Assembly (NCBI GenBank): GCA_037039925.1
Contig: JAXRKP010001635.1
Coordinates: 27,501 to 91,500 of the forward strand
Reading direction: 5' to 3'
DNA from: Doris montereyensis
Lineage: Eukaryota > Mollusca > Gastropoda > Nudibranchia > Dorididae
Length of the DNA: 64,000 nucleotides
Shown here: positions 1-10,306 of the stretch, piece after piece
Numbering within the stretch: position 1 is the stretch's first letter
Layout of the letters: every line of letters starts with the position of its first letter
Notes under the pieces: model-generated
The model's input: only the letters and a program-made list of their open reading frames with translations
What the model was told of the DNA's origin: nothing
The model's database searches: none
Program-made: the position numbers and the translations under genes

Positions 1-2172
1 CGTATTGTCATCTTGTCGTCTTGTCGTCTTGTCGTATTGTCGTATTGTCGTCTTGTCGTATTGTCGTCTTGTCGTCTTGTGTCGTCTTGTCGTCTGTGTC
101 TTGCCGTCTTTTGTCTTTTCGTCTTGTCATATTGTCGTATTGTCTTATTGTTGTATTGTCGTCTTGTCGTCTTGTCTTGTCGTCTTGTCCTCTTGTCGTT
201 TTGTCGTATGGTCGTATTGTTGTATTGTCGTATTGTCGTCTTATCGTCTTGTCGTCTTGTCGTCTAGGCGTCTTGTCATATTGTCGTATTGTCGTCTTCT
301 TGTTTTGTCGTCTTGTCATCTTGTTGTCTTGTCGTATTGTTGTCTTGTTGTCTTGTCGTCTCGTCGTATTGTCGTATTGTCGTATTGTCATATTGTCGTG
401 TTGTCATCTTGTCGTGTTGTCGTCTTGTCGTCTAGGCGTCTTGTCATATTGTCGTATTGTCGTCTTCTTGTTTTGTCGTCTTGTCATCTTGTTGTCTTGT
501 CGTCTTGTCGTCTCTTGTGGTATTGTCGTCGTGTCGTATTGTCGTCTTGTCGTCTTGTCGAATTGTCGTCTTGTCGTCTTGTCATCTTGTCGTCTTGTCG
601 TCTTGTCATATTTTCTTGTCTTGTCGTCTTGTCGTATTGTTGTATTGTCGTCTTGTCGTCTTGTCGTATTGTCGTCTTGTCGTCTTGTCGTTTTGTCGTA
701 GGTCGTCTTGTCATATTGTCGTCTTGTAGTCTTTTTTGTTCTTGTCGTCTTGTCATCTTGTTGTCTTGTCGTCTTCTTGTCATCTTGTCGTCTTGTTGTC
801 TTGTTGTCTTGTCGTCTTGTCGTCTTGTTGTTTTGTCGTCTTGTCATATCTTGTCATCTTTCATTTGTCGTCTTGTCGTCTAGGCGTCTTGTCATATTGT
901 CGTATTGTCGTCTTGTTTTGTCGTCTTGTCATATTGTTGTCTTGTTGTCTTGTCTTCTTGTCGTATTGTGATCTTGTCATCTTTTCTTGTCGTGTCGTCT
1001 TGTCATATTGTCGTCTTGTCGTCTTTTCGTCTTGTCGTCTTGTCGTATTGTTGTCTTGTCGTATCTTGTCGTCTTGTCGTATTGTCGTCTTGTTGTCTTT
1101 TTGTCTTGTCTTGTCTTGTCGTCTTTTCTTGTTCTTTCGTCTTTCGTATTGTCGTCTTGTCATTTTCGTCTTGTTGTCTTTTGTCTTTTCGTCATCTTTT
1201 TGTCTTTTTGTCTTGTTGTCTTTTCGTCTTGTTGTCTTTTCGTCTTGTTGTCTTTTCGTCTTGTCGTCTTTTTGTCTTGTCGTCTTGTCATCTTTGTCTT
1301 GTCGTCTTGTCGTCTTTTCGTCTTGTCGTCTTGTTGTCTTGTCTTCTTGTCGTCTTGTCGTCTTTCGTCGTCTTGTCGTCTTGTCGTCTTTTTCGTCTTG
1401 TCGTCTTGTCGTCTTGTTGTCTTTTTGTTTGTCGTCTTGTCGTCTTGTCGTCTTGTCGTCTTTTTGTCTTGTCGTCTTGTCGTCTTTTCGTCTTGTCGTC
1501 TTTTGTCTTGTCGTCTTGTCGTCTTGTCGTCTTGTCGTTTTTTTCATCTTCGTCTTGTCCTCTTGTCGTATTGTCGTCTTGTATTGTCGTATTTTCATCT
1601 TGTCGCCTTGTCGTCTTTTCGTCTTGTCGTCTTGTCGTCTTTTCATCTTCTCGTCTTGTCGTCTTTTCGTCTTGTCGTCTTGTCGTCTTGTCGTCTCGTC
1701 GTCTTTGTATTCTTGTCGTATTGTCGTCTTGTCATCTTGTCGTCTTGTCGTCTTGTCGTCTTGTCGTCTTGTCATCTTGTCGTCTTGTCTTGTTGTCTTG
1801 TTGTCTTTGTCTTGTTGTCTTGTCATCTTGTCGTCTTGTCGTCTTGTCGTCTTGTCGTCTTGTCGTCTTGTCGTCTCGTCGTCTTGTATTCTTGTCGTAT
1901 TGTCGTCTTGTCGTCTTGTCATCTTGTCGTCTTGTCGTCTTGTCGTCTTGTCATCTTGTCGTCTTGTCGTCTTGTCGTCTTGTTGTCTTTTCGTCTTGTT
2001 GTCTTTTCGTCTTTTTGTCATTTCGTCTTGTCGTCTTTTTCGTCTTGCCGTCTTTTTGTCTTTTCGTCTTGTCTTGTCGTCTTGTCGTCTTGTCGTCTTG
2101 TCGTCTTGTCGTCTTGTCGTCTTGTCGTCTTGTCGTTTTTGTCTCGTCGTCTTGTCGTCTTGTTATTTGCCC
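1..2172. repeat. 8-bp satellite, (TTGTCGTC)n and variants
   Basis: About 270 tandem copies of an octamer, mainly TTGTCGTC, with variants TTGTCATC, TTGTCGTA, TTGTTGTC and TTTTCGTC. The left 900 bp is richer in GTATTGTC units and the middle in TTTTCGTC units, so local sub-families exist. Because 8 is not a multiple of 3, each reading frame passes through the same 24-nt cycle. All three + frames therefore encode the same Leu/Val/Ser/Cys/Arg cycle, and the - strand encodes a Asp-Lys-Thr-Arg-Gln cycle, which gives long open frames that are not genes. The array runs off the left window edge and stops at about 2172. Confidence 0.95.
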
Positions 2173-2796
2173 CTAAACGATGATTGATTTTTGGGGAGTT
2201 TGACCGTAGTGTCTACAGTGTCTACTTCCTTCCTTTTTCGCTCTTCTACATTCCTTGGATTTTGGTGTTTCGTCTTAATTCTCCCTGAGACTAGGGAGTA
2301 AGTTTCAATGTAAAAAATGGAACGCATCATTTGAAACAGAGCTGTTAGTAGTGCTTTTTCTTTTCTCTGAGACTAGGGAGTAAGTTTCAATTTAAGAAAT
2401 TGAGTAAGGCTAAATCAGTTATTGCGTATTGAAATTTGACAGTCTGCCAGCGAGCATAAATTTGCATTTAAATGCCATTTGAATTTCACATGATGTATTT
2501 AATTATATTTCTATGTCATACTTGCTACAGTGTAGGCTTAGTTATATTTATGTTAACAGTTTGTTACATAGCCTGACCGTGCTATCAAACTATCATCCAA
2601 CTTGAAACAGGTCACTACTACCAATGATGGGCCAGCTGATGCCTGAGTGGTCACCTCCGAGTTCGAACCATACAGGCCTATGTGTCGATACAAGGACCTT
2701 ATCGAGGTGGTTTTTTGGGGGGTCTGAATTTAAGATAATGTTATATGATATCGTGCATTTGATCATTTGTAGCTTTATATACCGATATCACCATGC
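2173..2796. other. Non-repetitive AT-rich spacer, no gene seen
   Basis: Mostly unique sequence. Two near-identical ~25-bp words containing GAGACTAGGGAGTAAGTTTC occur at about 2286 and 2370. A possible tRNA-like B-box (GAGTTCGAACC) lies near 2658, so 2620-2796 may be a badly decayed SINE. No open frame here has coding character. Confidence 0.6.
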
Positions 2797-3228
2797 TGGT
2801 GGATTTGAGTAAATCAAATCAAGCTATATACAATCTAGTAACATATTTCAATCAAATCAAGCTATACAATCTAGTAACATATTTTCAATCAAATCAAGTT
2901 ATATACAATCTAGTAACATATTATTTCAATCAAATCAAGCTATATACAATCTAGTAAAAATATTTCAATCAAATCAAGCTATATACAATCTAGTAATATA
3001 TTTCAATCAAATCAAGCTATACAATCTAGTAACATATTATTTCAATCAAATCAAGCTATATACAATCTAGTAAAATATTTCAATCAAATCAAGCTATATA
3101 CAATCTAGTAACATATTTCAATCAAATCAAACTATATACAATCTAGTAACATATTTTCAATCAAATCAAGCTATATACAATCTAGTAACATATTTCAATC
3201 AAATCAAGCTATGTACAATCTAGAACAT
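2797..3228. repeat. ~38-bp minisatellite growing from a SINE A tail
   Basis: About 11 copies of a 36-40 bp unit containing AATCAAATCAAGCTATATAC and ACAATCTAGTAACATATT. The left edge (GGTGGATTTGAGTAAATCAA) resembles the 3' end of SINE family A (GTGGATGTGGGTAAATCAAA), and the unit keeps the AATCAAATCAA tail word. The array therefore appears to have been seeded by a SINE 3' end. Units differ by small indels (ATATT versus ATATTATTT). Confidence 0.85.
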
Positions 3229-3579
3229 ATTTCTAAATCTGTTTTCTTCACAAACATATTCATTATAGGCCTACGTGCTTTCATGTTGGGGATTGTTCTG
3301 TTTGTTGTGGATGGGAGGGGTGGTACTGTTTTTTAGTATATTATATGTATGCCTCCCTGTACGTATTCCGCTGACCTTTTTACTTTTTCCAGCTCATTCT
3401 CTTTATTCTTCTCTGGAAGGGCAATGACCTGTCTTCCCATCTCATCGTTTAGTCATCTTTTCTCTAGCCATGTTATTGTAGATCAGATCAGGTACTTCCG
3501 TCTCCTTTTTCGATTGGTCGCTCTTCCGTTACGACGGAGCTTTTGAAAATTTAACAGCGACTGTTACATTTCACTCACG
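3229..3579. other. Unique spacer, no gene supported
   Basis: No repeat and no recognisable coding segment. A pyrimidine tract plus CAG near 3385-3392 resembles a splice acceptor, but the frames that follow do not look like a known protein. Confidence 0.5.
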
Positions 3580-3846
3580 GATGACTAGTAAAGTCAAGAG
3601 GCACCTTGTCGGCCTCTCAACCAAAACGTCGTAGGTTCGAGCCCCACTAACGGTTGAAAAATTTTCTTGAGTGTTTTCGAGCAAACTACCTACCCCCCCC
3701 CCCACCTTCACATCTGGTCCAGGTAGGTGGATCGACACCTAGTCCCATTGGAGACGGACGATGACAAGGAGGTCCCATGTGCAGATCACAACACACTGTG
3801 CACGTTAAAGATCCATTGGCTGTTAACAGGGCAGTCCCTGACATTT
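3580..3846 (+). mobile_element. SINE family A, + strand, 3' truncated
   Basis: The tRNA-like head has A-box-like sequence near 3584 and B-box GGTTCGAGCCC near 3631. It is followed by the family core: CAGGTAGGTGGATCGACACC (3719), GTGCAGATCACAACACACTG and GTGCACGTTAAAGATCC (3797-3814), then CAGGGCAGTCC. The copy stops there, lacking the ATCAA tail. A C-rich run at 3692-3702 sits between head and core, as in other copies. Confidence 0.8.
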
Positions 3847-4162
3847 GAATCGGTGAAGCTATTCACTATAAAGAACAATGGAATGTTTTATTGCCGTGTG
3901 CACGGCGCTAGTGAAAAGACTAAAACACATACACCACACATCAACAAATACACACATTGTCACTTGCAATAATATATGGAATGTAAAGTGATATTGATAG
4001 CTTCCTCGCTCAACTTCGGTATCATTGATAGCTGATACAAAAATTACGAAGTTGATGACTTCATTATTCTCGAAATTTATGTTCCGTAGCCGTAGGCTAT
4101 TTCAAACCACATAGTTTTCTATGAGCCGATTCCAATTTCCCACCGTTGTGGGTTAGTGTCAG
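3847..4162. other. Unique AT-rich spacer
   Basis: No gene, repeat or RNA recognised in this stretch. Confidence 0.5.
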
Positions 4163-4475
4163 ACATTTTAAAACGTTTTCTCGACTGTTTTATTTTTTCG
4201 ACTGTTGCATATAGAAAAAATGTTTCAGTATTCACATCAATGAGTTTTTAAAATCATTTTCATCGTTTTGGATGATTTCATCGAACACACGTTCGTGACT
4301 CGTTGCTGTTTCAACTCCACATTTTAAAACGTTTTCTCGACTGTTCTATTTTTCGACTGTTGCATATAGAAAAAATGTTTCAGTATTCACATCAATGAGT
4401 TTTTAAAATCATTTTCATCGTTTTGGATGATTTCATCGAACACACGTTCGTGACTCGTTGCTGTTTCAACTCCAC
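4163..4475. repeat. Two-copy 156-bp direct duplication
   Basis: The segment beginning ACATTTTAAAACGTTTTCTC at 4163 is repeated from 4319, with period 156. The copies are nearly identical (one or two small differences, such as TTTTATTTTTTCG versus TTCTATTTTTCG) and each ends CTGTTTCAACTCCAC. The duplication looks recent. It contains no open frame of note. Confidence 0.9.
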
Positions 4476-4509
4476 TGCCCCCCCTCCCCCCCTCCCCCCT
4501 CCCCCCCCG
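4476..4509 (-). other. C-tract / G-quadruplex candidate
   Basis: Four runs of six to eight C separated by single T on the + strand, following TGCCC. The - strand therefore has four consecutive G runs of at least 6 with one-base loops, the standard intramolecular G-quadruplex pattern. It abuts the 156-bp duplication. Confidence 0.75.
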
Positions 4510-4740
4510 AAATGTTGAAAAATTAAAAATGTCATTCCTTTCACTAATAATGTAACTTTTATTGTTCCGGGAATTATATCACACAAAATTGATATCTATT
4601 GAAATGTATATATTATAGCTGAAATTCACTATCATAACATTTTATGGCAATGGGCCACATTGTTGAGAAGTTATCAACATTTATATGGGCTTGGTTTCAT
4701 TTCAAACATATTGTATATGAAGTAGTGGGCATGGATAGTT
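4510..4740. other. Unique spacer
   Basis: No coding or repeat signal recognised. Confidence 0.5.
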
Positions 4741-5645
4741 TCAGCACCGATAAAACGTTTGACTTGATATAGAAACCATAGAACATTTGATTTTGATATG
4801 GAAACCATAGAACGTTTGATTTTGATATGGAAACCATAAAACCTTTGATTTTGATATGGAAACCATAGAACATTTGATTTTGATATGGAAACCATAGAAC
4901 ATTTGATTTTGATATAGAAACCATAGAACATTTGATTTTGATATAGAAACCATAGAACATTTGATTTTGATATAGAAACCATAGAACATTTGATTTTGAT
5001 ATGGAAACCATAGAACATTTGATTTTGATATGGAAACCATAAAACCTTTGATTTTGATATGGAAACCATAGAACCTTTGATTTTGATATGGAAACCATAG
5101 AACATTTGATTTTGATATGGAAGAACATTTGATTTTGATATGGAAACCATAGAACATTTGATTTTGATATGGAAACCATAAAACCTTTGATTTTGATATG
5201 GAAACCATAAACCTTTGATTTTGATATGGAAACCATAGAACATTTGACATTGATGACTTTGATGGAAACTATAGAACATTTGACATTGATATGGAAACTA
5301 TAGAACATTTGACATTTATATGGAAACCATAGAACATTTGACATTGATATGGAAACCATAGAACATTTGATTTTGATATTGAAACCATAGAACATTTGAC
5401 ATTGATATTGAAACCATAGAACATTTGACATTGATATGGAAACTATAGAACATTTGACATTGATATGGAAACTATAGAACATTTGACATTGATATGGAAA
5501 CTATAGAACATTTGACATTGATATGGAAACTATAGAACATTTGACATTGATATGGAAACTATAGAACATTTGACATTTATATGGAAACTATAGAACATTT
5601 GACATTGATATGGAAACCATAGAACATTTGATTTTGAAATGGAAA
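4741..5645. repeat. 29-bp minisatellite
   Basis: Roughly 30 copies of a 29-bp unit containing CCATAGAACATTTG and TTTTGATATGGAAA. The left two thirds (to about 5245) uses the GATTTTGATATGG form, with a cluster of GATATAGAAA variants at 4900-4985. The right third uses GACATTGATATGG and AACTATAG. The - strand is open across the array, with a cycling Phe-Tyr-Gly-Phe-His-Ile-Lys peptide that is the same in all frames. It is a repeat by-product rather than a protein gene. Confidence 0.95.
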
Positions 5646-6180
5646 CCAGCACACTCACTCAGACCTCAACTGGTCATGGTAGTATTTCTATTTGTACCCT
5701 GTCCAACTACAAAGTTTCAGTCTGTTTTGTTTTGTATTGTTTGATGGAGTTGTCATTTTGATCGTTGGTCACAATGAGGAATATACCAGGGGTGGGGGAG
5801 GGGGGTTATTTGTGTCGTCATGACTACAAATTCACAACATGACCTAAAGGTTCCTTTAAAAGCAATCATGAGACAAACGCAATGCTGTTATAATCAAGCG
5901 AATGAATAAAGAAACATATGCGAGTGGGCTTAGCATGCACACCTAAACCATACAAAGAAAAATCACGACACGAAAAGAGAAAGGAACTCGTGAGCGTTTC
6001 CTGATTTCTATAGCATGAAGCGAAACAAGTAATAGAACATTGTTTCCGGGATTTTGACGCGAAATTGTCGCAGTGTGTATTCCTCAACTCATGCTTGTAC
6101 ACACTTGTATCCGTGTCGAGTGGGGAAGTGTGTGTTAGGGTTACATGTCTTTTCCAAGGCAAAACAACATCGGACTTAGC
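5646..6180. other. Mostly unique spacer; possible SINE C scrap at 6138-6180
   Basis: No convincing coding sequence. The last ~40 bp (ATGTCTTTTCCAAGGCAAAA and following) resembles part of the SINE C fragments at 21440 and 44090, so a decayed SINE may border the next array. Confidence 0.45.
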
Positions 6181-6885
6181 ATTGTCAGAAGCTTACGCTC
6201 ATGACGTCAAGGAGCTAATCCTGTTTTTCTGTCAACGCCCATTACGTCATGAAGCTAATCTTGTTTTTTTCTGTCAACGCCCATGACGTCCACGCCCATG
6301 ACGTTAAGGAGTTAATCCTGTTTTTCTGTCAACGCCCATATCGTCAAGGAGTTAATCCTATTTTTCTGTCTACGCCCATGAAATCAGGGAGCTAATCCTG
6401 TTTTTCTGTCTACGCCCATGAAGTCAAGGAGCTAATCCTGTTTTCTGTCTACGCTCATGACGTCAGAAGCTAATCCTGTTTTTCTGTCTACGCCCATAAC
6501 GTCAAGGAGCTAATCCTGTTTTCCTGTTTTTCTGTCTACGCCCATAACGTCAAGGTGCTAATCCTGTTTTTCTGTCTACGCCCATGACGTCAAGGTCCTA
6601 ATCCTGTTTTTCTGTCTACGCCCATGCCGTTAAGGAGCTAATCTTGGTTTTTTTGTCTACGTCCATGACGTCAAGGAGCTAATCCTGATCCTTTTTTCTG
6701 TCTACGCCCATGACGCCATCAAGGAGCTATCCTGTTTTTCTGTCTTGTTTTCTTTGTCTACGTCCATGACGTCAGGAGCTAATTCTGTTTTTCTGTCAAC
6801 GCCCATGACATCAAGGAGCTAATTGACGTGCTAATTCTGTTTTCTGTCAACGCCCATGACATCAAGGAGCCAATCCTGTTTTTCT
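6181..6885. repeat. ~40-bp satellite carrying CRE-like TGACGTCA motifs
   Basis: About 17 tandem units containing ACGCCCATGACGTCAAGGAG and CTAATCCTGTTTTTCTGTC. The eight-base palindrome TGACGTCA, the consensus cAMP-response element bound by CREB/ATF bZIP proteins, is intact in roughly a third of the units. Others are mutated (TAACGTCA, TGACATCA, TGAAGTCA, TGACGTTA). Units vary from about 36 to 50 bp. The array directly abuts a SINE A at 6886. Regulatory activity is inferred from motif identity only. Confidence 0.9.
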
Positions 6886-7200
6886 GGGGGACTCGGTAGT
6901 CAAGAGGCTATAAGTGTCGGCCTCTCGATCAAACGATCGTGGGTTCAAGGCCTGGCAGGTTGAAAGTTTTTTTCTGGAGTATTTCGAGTAAAATCTACTC
7001 CTCCCCCCCGCCCTCCCTCCCCACCCCGGCCCCTGGTCCAAGAAGATGGATTGACACCTACTCTCATTGGAAACGGATAACATTAAAGAAGCTCCCATGT
7101 GCACCCTTGGCCGTTTTCCAGGGCAGTCCTGGCAAAAAGACAAACCCTACCAAAATCCCCGAGGTCACCTTACTTTTGGATGTGGGGAAATCAAATCAAC
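6886..7200 (+). mobile_element. SINE family A, + strand, near full length
   Basis: The head GGGACTCGGTAGTCAAGAGG has a B-box region GGGTTCAAGG. The diverged core follows (GATGGATTGACACC, CCCATGTGCACCC, CAGGGCAGTCCTGGC), then the 3' end GGATGTGGGGAAATCAAATC. A pyrimidine-rich C tract lies between head and core. It starts exactly where the CRE-motif array ends. Confidence 0.85.
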
Positions 7201-7251
7201 TCATCCTCTTTCTGTAGCGTTTATCCGAGTAAACAATAAGGTATCACCTCC

Positions 7252-7253
<2 letters not shown>

Positions 7254-7303
<50 letters not shown>
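7254..7303. repeat. (CA)n microsatellite
   Basis: About 24 uninterrupted CA dinucleotides. Confidence 0.98.
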
Positions 7304-7305
<2 letters not shown>

Positions 7306-7380
7306 GTCGTCCCCCACGCGCGGCTCGATGGGGCACAGTTCTGTTGCAAGGTGTAATTGATTTCATGACGAATTATGTAA

Positions 7381-7905
7381 GTGAACAGACACAGACAAGG
7401 TCATACCAGGACTGATCTCATACCATTTACAATGGACATACACAGACAAGGTCATACTAGGACTGATCTCATACCATTTACAATGGACATACACAGACAA
7501 GGTCATACTAGACTGATCTTATACCATTTACAATGGACATACACAGACATGGTCATACTAGGACTGATCTCATACCATTTACAGTGGACAGACACAGAGA
7601 AGGTCATACCAGGACTGATCTCATACCATTTACAATGGACATACACAGACAAGGTCATACCAGGACTGATCTCATACCATTTACAAGTGGACAGACACAG
7701 ACAAGGGCATACTAGGGACTGATTTCATACCATTTACGATGGACAGACACAGAGAAGGTCATACCAGGACTGATCTCATACCATTTACAATGGACGTACA
7801 CAGACAAGGTCATACCAGGACTGATCTCATACCATTTACAATTGACATACACAGACAAGGCTTATACGAGACTGATCTCTGTACCATTTACGATGGACAG
7901 ACACA
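7381..7905. repeat. 51-bp minisatellite
   Basis: About ten units of 51 bp containing CACAGACAAGGTCATACCAG and GACTGATCTCATACCATTTA. The unit is 17 codons long, so the + frame can stay open and read Asp-Ile-His-Arg-Gln-Gly-His-Thr-Arg-Thr-Asp-Leu-Ile-Pro-Phe-Thr-Met. One-base indels in some units break that frame repeatedly, which argues against selection for a protein. Confidence 0.9.
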
Positions 7906-9155
7906 GGAAATCTACACGGGAGTTGAGGACATCAGACCTGAACATCACCAATTTAAATCGATACCTGAAAGGGATGGACAGAATAATTTATCGTTCACAA
8001 CAGATACCTGAATGGGATGGACAGAATAGTTTATCGTTCAGTTAAATCGATACCTGAATAGGATAGAGTAAATAGTTTATCGTTGAGTTAAATCGATACC
8101 TGAATAGGATGGAGTGAATAATTTTGTCGTTGAGTTAAATCGATACCTGAAAAGGATGGAGTGAATAATTTATCGTTGAGTTAAATCGATACCTGTATAG
8201 ATGGAGTGAATAATTTAACGTTGAGTTAAATCGATACCTGAAAAGGATGGAGTGAATAGTTTATCGTGGTGTCAAATCGATACCTGAATAGGATAGAGTG
8301 AATGTTTATCGTTGAGTTACATCGATACCTGAATAAGATAGAAACAATACTTTATCATTGAGTTGAATCGATACCTGAATATGAAAAAGTGAATAGTTTA
8401 TCGTTGTTAATCGATACCTGAATAAGATAGAGGCATAATTTTTTCTTCGAGTTAAATCGATACCTGAATATGATCGAGTGAATAGTTTATCGTTGTGTTA
8501 AATCGATACCTGGAATATGATCGAGGAATAGTTTATCGTTGTGTTAAATTGATCTGAATTGTCTTAGTTTATCGTTGTCTTAAATCGATACTTGAATAGA
8601 TCGAGTGAATAGTTTATCGTTGAGTTAAATCGGATACCTGAATAGGGATCGAGTTGAATAGTTTATCGTTGTGTTAAATCGATACTTGAATAGGGATCGA
8701 GTGGATAGTTTATCGTTGTGTTAAATCGATACTTGAATAGGATCGAGTGAATAGTTTATCGTTGTGTTAAATCGATAATTGAATAGATCGGGATAGTTTA
8801 TCTGTGTTAAATCGATACCTGAAAAGGATCGATTAGTTTATCGTTAAATCGATACCTGAAAAGGATCGAGTGGATAGTTTATCGTTGTGTTAAATCGATA
8901 CTTGAATATGATCTGAATAGGATCTTGAATAGGGTCGAGGATAGTTTTATCGTTGTGTTAAATCGATACTTGAATAGGATCGAGTGAATAGTTTATCGTT
9001 GTGTTAAATCGATACTTAAATCGAGTGAATATACGTTGTGTTAAATCGATAATGAATAGGATCGAGTGAATAGTTTATCGTTGTGTTAAATCGATATCGA
9101 GTGAAATAGGATAAATCGATACTTGAATAGGATGAGTGAATAGTTTATCGTTGAG
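7906..9155. repeat. ~46-bp satellite with TTAAATCGATACCTG words
   Basis: About 27 irregular units containing GTTAAATCGATACCTGAATA and GAGTGAATAGTTTATCGTTG. The proximal part uses GGATGGAGTGAATAATTT and later units GGATCGAGTGAATAGTTT. Many units are shortened (8515-8620, 8780-8840, 9010-9120). The palindrome ATCGAT is kept in most of them. Confidence 0.9.
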
Positions 9156-9261
9156 CACAAAGGTAGGCGTAGTATGGCTAACATCATCAATGTGGATGAT
9201 AAGATTTTGTTGTCATACATTTCGTGTTACACGCATTCCCCTCACGTCTTTGAATGCGTGT

Positions 9262-9352
9262 AGACACTCACACACCTCACACATTCACACTCTCTCTCTG
9301 TCACATGCACACAGATACACACACACACGCACACATACATACACACATACAT
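9262..9352. repeat. CA-rich low-complexity segment
   Basis: Mixed ACAC, CTCT and ACATAC repeats. Confidence 0.85.
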
Positions 9353-9448
9353 AACAATAAGAATAGTAATTGATGGGCCAATAATAGACAATAAAGTTAT
9401 TATTATAGATACATACATCATGTATTATACATGTATTACGTTTATATT

Positions 9449-9771
9449 ATGTATGTATGTATATAAATATGTATGTATGTCTGTTTTGTATATATATATG
9501 TATGTATGTATGTGTGTATGTATATATGTATGTATGCATGTAATAATGAAATAATGTATGTATGTATGTATGTATGTATGTATGAATGTATGTATGTGTG
9601 TATGTATGTATGTATGTATGTATGTATGTATGTATGTATGTATGTATGTATGTATGTATGTATGTATGTATGTATGTATGTATGTATGTATGTATGTATG
9701 TATGTACGAATGTATGTATGTATGTATGTATGTATGTATGTATGTAGTGTATGTATGTATGTACGAATGAA

Positions 9772-9802
<31 letters not shown>

Positions 9803-10014
9803 TGAATGTATGTATGTATGTACGAATGTATGTATGTATGTATGTACGAATGTATGTATATATGTATGAATGTATGTATGTATGCATGTATGTATGTATG
9901 TATGTATGTATGTATGTATGAATGTATGTATGTATGTATGTATGTATGTATGCATGTATGTGTATGTGTATGTATGTATGTATGTATGTATGTATGTATG
10001 TATGTATGTATGTA
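9449..10014. repeat. (TATG)n tetranucleotide array
   Basis: About 140 ATGT/TATG units with scattered TGAA, TACGAA and GTGT interruptions. Open frames on both strands (Met-Tyr-Val-Cys and Ile-His-Thr-Tyr cycles) are repeat by-products. Confidence 0.97.
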
Positions 10015-10029
10015 TTACAATCTATGCTC

Positions 10030-10306
10030 CATTTCTCATGTAAAGTAAAGTGAAGCCCTAGCTCCACACCCGAGTGGAGCGTAGAGGATGACATTGACAA
10101 GTAGAGTTGATGTTTTTTTGCTATACGGCATCATGGGCTAGTTTGTCCTTATTTTCCACATTACTTTTACTTTAACTGAGTCTGCATAGACCTAGCTACC
10201 CATTTAGCTGCTGGCTCAACAGAGAGCCATAATGTTTTGCTTGTACTGGAAACCCAACTCCTGTATGGAAGTCAGACGCTCTACCTACTGACCTATCGAC
10301 ACCTCT
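10030..10306 (-). mobile_element. SINE family B, - strand
   Basis: Read on the - strand, this has a tRNA-like head (GGTCAGTAGGTAGAGCGTCT) and a body with AAATGGGTAGCTAGGTC, a GTGGAAAATAAGGACAAACT-like stretch and GATGCCGTA. It matches, in order, the element at 37546-37810 on the + strand. The B-box region is degraded. It lies directly beside the 40-bp array. Confidence 0.7.

Noticed and set aside
736..2187. Long Cys/Leu/Val/Ser open frames at the left edge
   Set aside because: They are a product of the octamer array, which is stop-free in all frames.
3349..3546. Exon of the TMEM163-like gene upstream
   Set aside because: An acceptor-like TTTTTCCAG exists, but the frames after it do not resemble the expected N-terminal helices and lack a good donor.
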